Source: Dicaeum eximium
Lineage: Eukaryota; Chordata; Aves; Passeriformes; Dicaeidae
Direction: 5' to 3'
DNA length: 64,000 bases
NCBI GenBank assembly: GCA_013396995.1
Contig: VWZP01010364.1
Location: 1-64,000 of the forward strand
The notes beneath the pieces are model-generated. The model worked only from the letters and a program-made list of their open reading frames with translations. It made no database searches and had not been told where the DNA came from. Numbering within the stretch: the first letter of the stretch is position 1; the number at the start of each line of letters is the position of its first letter. The position numbers and the translations under genes are program-made. Positions 40,501 through 52,500 of the stretch are shown here, in pieces.

Positions 40501-43500
40501 GGGCATGATCATCCTCAGCCTGTGGTTCATCCTCAGCGAAGGCACACAGCCATCCACTGCCTGCTCCTTCTTCCTGCAGGGAGGGCATGGCCACCCATAG
40601 CCTGCACTTTCCCTCAGGAAGGGCACAGGGCCCCTAACCTGCATGTCCCCCTCACGGACACCATGAGCATCCTCAGCCTGCACTTTCCACTCAGGGAGGA
40701 CGCACGGCTGCCCAGAACCCATGACTTCTCTGAGGGAAGACATATGGCCCCCCTAACTCGCGTTTTCCCCGCAGGGAGGGCACATGGCCATTGGTAGCCG
40801 ATGCTTTCCCCTCAGGGAGGGCACACGGCTCCTCCCAGACTAAAGAGGCCCCTAATGGATGGGATGTGGCACCCCAGTGATACCTTCAGCATGGCACTTC
40901 AGATGTGCTTATACATCGCCTGGGACTTGAAGTACATAATTTGTTATTAAAAGCCCAGTGGGATTTGCCATCCCAGCGTGCTAGAATGTTTATGAACACG
41001 CTGCCAAGGCAAGGCTGCAGTGCCCTGAGGATTGGCAGGTGCTGGCTTCCCTATCTGCCCCTCAACAGCAAGTGCCTGCCCAGGCCTTTGTCAGTGATCC
41101 CTGCACAGACAAACAACGAGAGCAAAGGGGAATCTTCCCTAGCAGGAGATCCATGCACTGACTCATAGAACCAAACTGCTTGCTGGAAAAAACACTTTTT
41201 CCCTGACACCCGTAAAGTTTGATGTACTAGCACGGGGCTGCTGGAGTGCTCGGTGCAGGCAGGAAAACTGGGAAGAGCTCACCACCCTACCTCCCCTCCT
41301 GATTTCACTCTGAGGGTTTACAATACTGATCAAAAGTTTGTCATATTTTAAATCACACATATCCTACTTGCCTGCTAAGCTTGAAAACACAACAGACATG
41401 ATTACAAAACAAACTTCCCTCTCAAAATCCACCCTGCAGCTTTCCCATGCTGCTTTGAAAGAACCTGCCACTGTTTGGGCTGGAGATGTGATGAAATCCT
41501 GCCACGGGGCCAGTGTGATCTCTGGTTTCCACACTGCCACCTGTTTAATCGATTTTATTTTTCTCTTCGTCTAATAGTTGGAAGCTTTTCCAAAATGTTC
41601 CCTTTTGTGCTGCTTCTCTACAGGACTGAGTACACTGAGGTCCCAGTTGTTTATTGGGGCCTGTCGGCACTACAGAGAAATGATGATTACATAAAGCGGT
41701 TTGGGGGTAAACAGCTGGCTGTCATTTGGTGACTGATTAATCCTTAGGCACTACAAACTTCACGCCTTGCTGTAATATAAAAGTAAAGCATTGCAGATTG
41801 CCCAACTGCAGCTGTCATGGAGAGAACGTGCTGTGCTTGTGCGGCCTCAGGGCATCGCCACAAAATCAGTGCAAAATCTGGCACTGCAGCCAGCTCCAAG
41901 ACTCTGTAGCTTAGAGCTAAGGTTTGGATTGCAAAGAAGAGAAGGGTACCAGCTGTCTAATCCTATGTAATTCTGTAATAGCAAAAGATTTCTTTTATGC
42001 ATTTGTCAGCCTGAGTGTACAAGAACTTGAGGTTTTATCAAGGAATGAAAGGAGCAGCATTTGGAGATGTTCCAGGCCAAGGTACTACTGCCCAGACACA
42101 AAAAGTGAAAAGAAGGAAAGGAGAATCACTGAGAATAGGGATGTACTTTGGTTTTCCTTTTTTAAGACCTCTCAAGCTGTCTGAGCCAGCTCTGTCAGGA
42201 CACTCAGCTCAGTGTTTCCTCTGCAACCACTTTCACATTTGCTTCTGATCCTGCTCCATTGGCTCAGAACCACCTTAACCCACAGCCCAATGCAGCCACT
42301 CTGGTTTTGCCTCTGTTTATTTGGACTCCTGTCAGTAATATTTTATTCCAAGTGGGACTCCCAGTCCATTTATCACTGTCATCATGTTACAGCAGCCAAA
42401 CCTCCTTTTCCCCCCAAAACAGAAGACTTTTGGCAGCTGTGCCTCTCTACGGAAATGCAAAGTTCCAGGTTGTCTGCTGCTTTTCAGATTTCTCAGGACT
42501 CTTTGTGGGCTGTGAACAGAAGTTTCAGGATAGAAAATCAAGTAATTCCTCCTTATCATAAGTGAAAACTATTCTTCACCTATCAGCTTATTGGTACTGC
42601 ACTGGGAATCCAAAAGCAAAACCCTGCAGGCGCAAGTGCCGAGTGAAAGGTGAATTTCACCCCAAATTTCAGGTCTAAACCAAAAGCTTGGCCATGGTTG
42701 GAGGATGTTTGCCTGACAAACTGCAGAAATCCATGTCCTGTCCCTTTCTCGTTGTGAGAAAGGGAATGGTTTTCCAAACCTCTTTCACAATGTGCCTTAA
42801 ATAAATCCTGGAGACCAGTTGTTACAGCAACCAGTTAGAGATCGGCCAGTGCACTGAATCAGCCAGCAAGGGTCAGCCTAGGACAGGTGGACAGTCCAGC
42901 ACAGCCTGTATTGTTCAGGAAGATTCATTAAACTGAGCACCTTCTCTTATAGAAAAGGAGTTTGTCCAAAGCCTGTCAAACTTTCAGCTATAGGTTTCTT
43001 TGGAAGAGGATGGTCAATCTGACGCCCCTGTGGGGGCCTGGGCTCTGTCTTTCCCATGAAGCAATAGAGATTGACTCTCAACTAAAGATGTAGAAGTCCC
43101 ACCTCTACCCCAGTGCTCAAGCTCAAGGGAAGCAATCCTCCTTCCATCTGTATTCCACAGCATATCCCTGGCTTGCCTCCATGGCACAGCCTGCTTGGAG
43201 AGCTCTCCTCCTGTCAGGGCTTCCCTGGGACTCATCTAACTCTTGTTGCATAAACTCTGGAAGCATGTTTATAAGAGAGGATTAATTTAGGCACAGAACC
43301 TTCTCCACCCATGATAGCAAAGGCTCAAGAGGAGCTTTCTCATTTCCAGGTGAACAATAAACCTAGGTACTCACAGCTCATAGTTTATGTAACAGCAAAG
43401 TTTGGGTGGCCACTGTTGTTGAGATCCCTGTGACTGCAATCATTCCTCTTTGGTTTTCATCCCTACCAGGCTCCTAACTTCACATCTGTGAGCTGCAGAA

Positions 43501-46500
43501 ACTCTCCTGAATCTCTACTCTCAACACAGAGCACAGCTGCCTTCTCCCCTGGGAGACTGTGTCCTGTGGGGTGAGGATAGATGGGAGGAGTCAGTGGGAG
43601 AGAGAAACGAGTGACCATGTACCAGGCTATCTGAGCTGCCCACTTTCTTCACAGCTCACACACATGTTTCTAGCAGAACAATGGCTTTTTTGTTCCGACT
43701 TAAATGCAGAATTCCTCCTACTGTTAGTATCTCTAATAAGAAGAACTCTCACTCCTCCAGCTTATCACAGCCATGGGAGTCACCAGACCTTTTGTGTCTA
43801 CTGGACAGTGAAAAGACCTCAGGCTTGCAATCATTCTCCCATCCTTCCTCCCCCTTCAGTTTATCCCTTTCTTTAACCACCATCTTTTCCTGTGTTTTCC
43901 ACGAGTCCGTTTTGCCTTGGACCACGCGGTGGTGCTGCAGTTAAAAATACCACGGAGACAACAGCAACAGCAGCACCTGACCTGCGATGGGCGAGGGCTG
44001 GCCGGGCGCCAAGGCGTGGGGATGGTCAAATGTGAGTTCACGAGGAGAAAACAAGAGGTGCTGCCAAACATCCTCACATCCTGGCAGCAACCACGGCTCA
44101 GGCTGAGCCTGACAGAGCTGCTCACACTTCTGAAAAGCAGGCCTGCTGCTCCGGCTTCCCAGTGGCCCCGGAGCTTGCTGAGCTCTGTCTCAGCTTGCTC
44201 AGTTCCAGAGCTCTATCAGAGACTAGTCAGGAGACCACACACTGCTCCGAGCTGCAGTAACGGGAGCTGCTGATATCACCTACTCAGCAGCAGCTCGCAA
44301 AGGTTTCAGCCCAGCATCATCCAAATATAGGCACTCTCAGGCCATCAGCTGTCACACCACAAGTCCCAGCCCATCTCTCACCACAGACAGGCCATTAATT
44401 TTACTGGACATCTCAGAAGCCTGCCCAATTATTCAGCCTGAGTTCAAGCCACTGCAAAGGGAACATTACAAAACAAGCTGTGCTGCTCTGCCACCTGCAT
44501 TAGCCTGGGCAGCCAAGAGCCAAAGGAGATGTCACAGAGTCCCAAACACAAACCAGTGCCTCAGCCACCTTGGAGTTTTTCTCCTGAATGTTCACAAGAC
44601 AGAACACAGATTCCTCATGGAAAGGCTTGGAAACAAGGTGAAAGTTACCATAACTCATGTACAGTCCCTGTGTATTTATGATGGGCAAGCTGTGCTGAGC
44701 CACACTCTCATTTCAACAGCTAGATCCAACTCCAGCTCACAGATCTCCATAGGGCTGTCCAGAGGAGAATCACCCACACTAAATGCCCTCAGAGTTCCCA
44801 AGACCATACAAACCATGGCTCCGTGCTCATAGGTATCAAGGACTGTCTGTATCCTCCCAGGTTAAGGTATTTTTGTAAAGCGGTGTGCAGGACTGCAAAC
44901 AGAGCCTCTGGCTGGGAGATTCCTCACACAGGAATGACAAGGTACAACTCTGCCCCCTCCCATAATATTTAGGTTCTCTCTAAATATCCACAAAGCTCTT
45001 ATTCAGCTCCCTGCTTCCTACTTTTTGCTGTGATGCCTGAAAAATGCTCACTAATAGCCAGCTCCGTGCCCCTTTTCAATTTCCCTCCAGCTGCCCTGAA
45101 GGGAAAATGTATTTCTCACCACACATGTCTGAGGGCAATCAGTCCCTTTATGCCCCAGAAAGGTTCTACTGACCTTAAGAGCCTCTGAGAGAGCAAGCAT
45201 TGCTTGAGGGTACAGGGTGGAGAAAGAGAGCAATCCTTTCATTTCCAGAAAATTTTCTCTGCCCACAGACAATCTCTTGGGAATTAAAACATTCTTCAGT
45301 GCCCTGAGTACCTGCCCCAAAGAGGAGGGACAGGGTTTGTGAGCCAAAGCCATGCCACAATGGATGCAGTGAGAGCACAGAGGCCCATGCACGCTGGCAC
45401 TACTTAGAGCTGAAAAGCAGCAGTCTCACCCATGCATGTCCTGGGAGGCAACATTTGACTTTATGTTAGTTAATAAAATTTTGGATGCTCTAGAAATCCC
45501 TGTGCCCATGCATAGGGCAGATGCTGAGCTGAGACATCACTGCAGCTGTGAAGAACAACCTAAAAGATCAGCTACACTCACGCAGTTTGGGTATTGGTTC
45601 AGGCAAAGCAGAACTTCACGATAAAAAAAAAAAAAAAAAAAGTGAAAGACAAGTTGACCTAGAACCCTCCTTGGGGGAAAGGGGCAGGAAATGGTCAAGT
45701 GGCCAAAGAAAATGAGGATAAATTATTGCCAGGCAGGATTTAGAGATCATTTAGACTGTTTGGAGAAACAACCAAGCCAGGCCAAACAGAGTGGTGGGGT
45801 AGAGTGGAGCCAGGCAGAGAAGTGAAGCAATCCTGGGGGCTGGTTTAGGCAAGAGAACGCCCTGAGCTGGAGGGCAGGCAGGGAGCACAGGCTGGGGCAG
45901 AGCCAGGCAGTGACAGCCATACTCACTCCGGCACTGCAGACCACTTTTATTCCCAAGAGGTTTGGCACACAGTGAGCAGCTGGTGCAACTGGAGAAAACC
46001 CCTGGCACGAGCTGGTGCCCATTGATATCTTTACACCTCTCTTTTGTCTCCTTTGTCTCTTTCTCCTTCTCTCTCTCCTTGAGCTGCTCTTTGTTCTTAC
46101 CCTGGAAGGAGAGAAGAACACAGCTCAGTCACAGGCCTTGCACTGCCCACACGTTCCTTTCCCCACTGGTACAAATGAGCAGAGAGCTGGTGGGCAGCAG
46201 GTGCAGTGGGATGGCAGTGATTTTCCCAAATACCTTCCCAAGGCTTGGGCCAGTCCCTCTAGTTTAAGTAAGTCCATTTGTGATGAAGGACAGGACACAC
46301 TTGGCTGTCCCTCTGCAGGCTCCTCCTGCCACAAAGAGTGATCTAGGCAGTCACCCAGCCAAGGCACTCTTCTTGCTGTGCACAACAGTGCAAAGGCAGC
46401 ATAAATGCATCCAGAACGTGCTCTGGAGCAAGGAGGGTTGGAATTCAAGGATCACTCAGTCCCATGCACTACTACTACTTTAGGGGTCACAGTGCATCTG

Positions 46501-49500
46501 CCAACCAACATAGAGGCCTCAGCCATCCAAAAGCAATCCAGCCAACTGTTCCCTACGGTCAGATCCCCTTTTCAACTTGAAGAATTGAACAATTCCTTGC
46601 ACAAATTCAACATCTCTCCCTCACCTTATCCTTCTGCCAGGATCCAGTGACTCGGCTCCGCAGGGAACTCAGACGTCGCATCACCTTTGTGCCTTTCTCC
46701 ACTTTATCGCTCTTCCCACTGTCCTCATTTCTGAAAGCAGACCAAAATATCTTAAAAAAGGTGAAATTCACTGAGTAAGCCCAGCTTTGGGAGATCACTG
46801 ATGAAGTTCATTGAAGCATTACTTTAGGACCCTAAGTGTGAGCTTTCCATCTCCCTTTGGCATCAGCCATGTCACTTATTATTGAGACACTTGCACATAA
46901 GGAGCTGAACTTTCAAACCATGTGTGCATTTTGTTCAGTGCCACACTCCTGGCTGAAGCTCTGCAGATACAAGTGTCCTGCACACAGGATTAGTGGGGCA
47001 GTAGGGCTTAGATGGAGGGGACTCAAAATCAGTGTGCTCTCCGAACACAAAGCGTGTGTCACTTACTCATTAGACAGGAACTCAAACCAAGTGAGGTTCT
47101 GCTGGGAAGAATCGCTGCCTTCTTGCACTCTCTCTGCTTCACTTCTGCTTCTTGCACAAGCTCTCTGCTTCACCCTGGGCAGGGAAAAGGCATCAGACAC
47201 AGCAAAGAACACAAGAGCAGAACTTCTGGGTCAGCTGAAACTCATTTTTTAGATGGGGCAGGAACGTTTTTAGAGTTACCAAGGAGACATATGAAATGCC
47301 CCTTCTCCTTGCAGTTCTACCCTGGTTTTACTGGAATAAATCAGTGATTCTGGTACCCTGGAGATTTGCCCCTCACGGGACCAAATGTCCTTTGCCAGGT
47401 GTGTCTTAGGCAGACCTGTGATCTCTCCACACATCCCTGTCCCAGACAGACACACTTACCCATGGTAATGTTTCAGCTCCTGAAGTACCTTCTGGACAAT
47501 TAACCTACCAAGGATGGGGCAAGAGAAATCAAGGGATTAGAAAATATCCTTGGACAGACATTCTGCACCCCACAAAGCCTCAGGTGCTGGTTTATGACTG
47601 CTCAGATGTGCCCCAGCACAGAGTGGGATCTCCTTTGCTGTTGCATCTCCAGTAGCTCAGATACACTCAAAAATCTCCCTCATCTCAAACCATCCAGGAC
47701 TGACAATACCTACACGTGGTCTGGGGACACGTGGTCCTTCTCCAGCCTCTCCAGAGCAGGGGGTTCAAAACCTGGAACACAAAAGGCTCTCAGCAGGGAT
47801 CCTGGTTTGCCTTTGCAGAGCACCACCTGCAGTCTATGCAACTGGACCCTGTTAATTGTGCTGGGCTCCCACTCTGTCTTGATTGGTGAGGAAGAAATGC
47901 CAGGAGCAATTAGGGAAGGAGATTCTGCTCTACCTTTCTATGAGGGAAGTGAAGGCTACATCACTTTTCTGTGTTACCCCCTCCCCTCTCCAGTTTGTAT
48001 ATTTGCTGCTGAGGGTCCTGCTTGCAGTAGAGTAGGAGCTGGTACCACCCCAGAGCCCTTCCCCATGACAGCCACCCTCCCTTCCACTTCCCAGGCTCTG
48101 AAATCACCACATTTTTCTCCAGGGCAATCCTCACAGGTGGGACTTGAGTAGGGAATGACCAATGCACTGGCCACAGGGAGGTTATGTGGCAATGTGTCAC
48201 TGGGGATGGGCATGTCTGAGCTGAGACTGCACTGCTAGCCAGGGCCAGACTCAGAACCAGTGTGGCTTTGTATTTCAGGAGCTCCTGGGACCATGTGGAA
48301 GGGAAAGCAGAGGCTGTCCATGCTTCCAGATGCTCCAGCTTTTTATCTTCTTAATCACACCTTGAACCCATTTAATGGCATAAAGTCTAGACCAACCTTC
48401 CACAGCTGGAACAGAAGTGTTGAAACTGTGAGGTATCTGGGGGGAGGCAACGGTCTCACAGGCTGATGGGGCAGACCTGGACCTCAGTCTCTTCCCATTG
48501 CTGACACATTTCTGGAGAAGTAAAAAGTCACAGAAATCTTTGGTGCTTTGTGCACCAAGGGAACCTCATCATGGCTGATTCCTCACCCTTTCCCTCTTGT
48601 TTTATCAGAGTTATTGTAGTATTCTCATATTCTGTGGTAATAGAGAGACATAGCTTCTCCCAGGCTCAGCCTGGGAAAGTTCAGAGAAAGAATTAAAACA
48701 ATTATTATCTTATCCCTTGTACCTGGTATTGTGAGGGATGTTTACAAGAAGTTGTTGCTCCCTGCTTGACCAATAGTGCGAGAAAAGTTTCCTAAAGACC
48801 AATCAAGTCTTAGGTTCACTATACTCTCTATAAGAAGTGTGGATTTCTAGTAATAAATGCCTTTTTATACCTTCTGAATCACAGAGTCTATGTCACCTTC
48901 TTTCTGTCCCCTATACCACTCATGTATGATGCAGGAGACCATTAGGCCCAGATGTCTGTTGACTCCAGGAAGGCTGGAGCAAGTGACACTCATGCCTGAA
49001 ACCTTCTTAGGCACTTCTCACTTTTACTGGACATGTAGCACCATGATGCAATTGTCCTTTTAATATTAGTTGAGTCTAAAGATATTCCCCAGAGCAAAGC
49101 TGTGTGTAAGGGGTGTGTGTGTGAGGGTGTGTGACATTGCTGTCCTCAACTACCTGAGAGAGGATTAGGGAGAAGATAGGGCCAGACTCTTCTTAGAGCT
49201 GCAGTGACAGGACAAGAGGCAAAAGGCACAATGGAAGGGAAATTATAGCTAAATATATGGGAAAAGAGGGGTGTACTACAGGCAGCTCCCAGGGCCTTTA
49301 TCCCACAAGATGGGGCAGTTTATCTGAAAAAGCCCATCCTTGCTGAGATTCCTACAGACTTCCTGGTTCCACGCTGGCATTGAAGGAGTCCAGCTTGCAG
49401 TGTGTGTGCTGCTTTTCTGCACCCCCAGTGTGCTCTGCTGCCCACATGCTCAGCCCTCCACACTCACCACCTCCTGCAAGATGGGGCTGGCCACGAGGTC

Positions 49501-52500
49501 TGAGCGCAGCGGCTCTATCTCCACTTTGATCACTGTGCCACCCTGGCTGCTGCTCCAGGCTCCCCGCTCCCCTCTGGGCAGCTGAAGGGACACAGGAGGC
49601 TGGAGGCAGGAGTGGCTCCTCTTCTCCACATCGTCCTGCTCTGGGTCACTGCCCAGCTCTGTGACATCCAGGCTGAACCTAATCAGGGGGCAAGAAGAAG
49701 CCTCAGAGCAGACCTGACACGCTGTGCCCGGCACGGCACAGCCCCTGCAGTGTCCCTGGCTGGGTGGTCCTAAGAAGCTCAGGCAACTGGGACAAGGAGG
49801 CTCCCCACAGCAGGCACGAGGGAAAGGAAATGACAGGAAGTGTCAGGCTGGACACCAAGTCCTGAGCCTGTTGAAAACAGCTTCTCTGGCTGCCACCAGT
49901 GAGTCCCCAGCTCCCTGGTCACCCGGGATGTTCAGTGCTGGACGGCTCACACTCATCTCTTAGCAACCTCTGAGACTGTGCAACCACCCTGGCAGCAGCC
50001 TGTCCTGCCTGCCCAGAGCTGCTGCCCTGCCAGCTGCCATCCAGGAAAGTCCCTCTGGGCATTCAGAAGTGGCAGATGATGTTTATCGCATCACCACTGT
50101 GGCATCATACCATAAATCCTGCTCCCCCCAGGGCCCAGATTTGAAGAAGGAGAAAATTATTTTCTAGGAAATGAGGGGTGGACCAGCTCCCCCAGTGTTC
50201 TGCACACCAAGTGCTGTTGCAGTGACAACACAGAAGCAAAATGATGGATAAAGCTCAGTGGAAAATCTTAGTCTCTGCATGGGTTCTGTCTGCAGATCAC
50301 TGTCACTTCATTCCTGCTGCCACAGGCAGGCTTCAGGAAGCATTTGCTTAGGGAACAGTGGGGTGTATTCCCCTTCCCTGGCCTCCTGCTCACACGTGCT
50401 TCATCACTCAGCGAGGGGACAGAACGTGTCCCTGACACTGACAGCCACTCTGTGCCACTGTTACTCATGTGCCTGTTACAGCATAAACTGTGAATGATCC
50501 ATGGCACATGGGACAACAATAGGTCTGAGAATCAAAGTCTGAGCTTGATAAAGGACTGCCAAGATTTCAGGCTGAGATAATTTTAGGGTACCGTATAAGG
50601 AGGAGAGATAAAAATAGTCCTTGCTGGCTTGCACCTAAATCCCAGTCAGCTGGGAGATCAATACATTTGTCAGCAGGGAAAGCATTCCTGGAGGAACCTG
50701 GAGCTCAAGGCATTCATGTGGCAGGAGGAGAGGATGGCAGGAATGCCAGGCCTGACTCTGCTCCCAGCCAGAGCTCAGCACCGTGCTACAAACACAGCCT
50801 CCTCTGCAGCCATGTGGAGGGCAGAGGGCTGGAGGACAGCACAGAGCTTGCAGACACAGGCCCCACCAGGCCAACTCACAGACAAGAAGAAAAAGGATTT
50901 GACAGACCTCTCTTAATCCCTCTTTGATGGGAAAAATTCCCTTTGAGCCAGAGGATGGAGGTCATCGGGGCAACTGATGCTGGTCAAGATTCTCTCCAGA
51001 CAGAAAAGAGAAATCCTCGTCCTGGCCCAAGCACCAGGAAAAGAGGGTCTTCCTACTTCCAAGGAGACAAAGCCTCTTGCTGCCCTAGCACTTCCTCTTC
51101 CACATCCCACCCAACATGAGCAGTGGGTGTCCAGCTGCTCTGGCAGATGCTGACAGGCAAGGGAGACCACCCAGCAGCATCTGGAGCTGTGGGCAGTGTG
51201 ATGTTCAGCCTCACACCTCCACTGCATTGTGTACATCAAACATCACCCACAGTCCCGCCGTACCTGCGCCTGCAGTCCACGGGTGACAGAGGGCTCTCCC
51301 AGCTGTGCCTCCGGGAGGTGGACATAGATCTCACCAGCGTGGGGAAGGAATCCTGGGCCTCCTGCAGGTCCAGCTCGTTGTCTGCCTCTGCAGGATGGTC
51401 AGAAGTGCTGGTACCATCATCTGGCATGGCTGCACAGGAGCACAGGTGGCCTTTGTTCAGAAAACGACAGTCGGCCTCGCCATAACGCACCGAGCAGGAA
51501 ACGGGATTGGAGAAAGCAACATCCACAGACAGTTTGCTCAGAGTCCTTGGTCTCTCTTCCAATGAGTGAAAGGCAGACACAGTCTGGGATCCTTGTTCTG
51601 GCTGTGCTGCCATGTCTGGCGCTGTTTTGGCAGACGGCAGGCTCAGGAGTCCCAGATCTTTGTAATACTCCGTGCCATGGAGAGCAGAGTCTGAGAGGAG
51701 ATCCTCTGTGCTGCTGTGCAAGTCTGCTGCTGGCACATCCAGCTCTGTGGAAGATGAGTCTTCCTACAAAGGCAGCACAAATCCTGTCTGAGAGCCTCAC
51801 ACCAACCCTACAAAGGGGACACCTCTCGTGCAGAAACTGGGGTACAGAGCAGAGCCAGACTTGCAAGTGACTTTCTAATAGTCACCCTCCCCTGCTTTCC
51901 CTCCCAGCAACATAACCTTGTATTCCTTAACAATCTGGATCAGTACCACTTTACCCCATTCCTACTTTACCACAAACCTCTCTGGATATGATGCTGACCA
52001 TCCAGTTTGCTGCCCTTGGCCTCTGCCTTGCATGGAGGTAGGAGAAGGAAAGAGGACACTTGCCTTCTCTTCAGCCATGCTGGTGCAGAAGGAATCATCC
52101 TCAGCGATCAGGGATGGGAGGAAGCGTTTGGGGGTGGGATACTCCAAGGCAGGGCTGTGGTGGTCAGTGAGTTCCCGTAAGCATGGCTTGCAGTCAGACC
52201 CTGCAAGACAGAGAAGGTCTCAGCAGGTAACCAGACATCTGGGAGGGATGGAAAACCAGCTGCACACCCACAGGTGACATCAGGGAGCACTGAAATGCTC
52301 CACATGCCTTCTGCTCCCTCACAGACAGGCAGTGCCAGGCAATCTCCAGACCACAGCAGCCTTGATCCTGTAGGAACCTGGTGCAGGGATTTCCTGCCAG
52401 CAGAAACCTCACCCCTTTACAGAAGCCTCATCCCTGCAGCATGTGCAAGGGGACAGACCAGGCTTGCCCTGTCCCAGCCAGAGCCTCATAGGGTGTCCTA

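Noticed and set aside
40369..40797. 142-codon + strand frame with a repeating FPQGGH-like motif, suggesting a repeat protein
   Set aside because: It lies wholly inside the minisatellite. The periodicity comes from the roughly 40-base DNA unit, and indels between units break the frame elsewhere in the array.
45927..46101. Assignment of the C1 and RRHSW exons to ARHGEF28 or AKAP13 as a separate gene
   Set aside because: The motifs are similar, but the exons lie upstream of ARHGEF18 on the same strand, phases join cleanly, and no second DH-PH cassette exists in the window.
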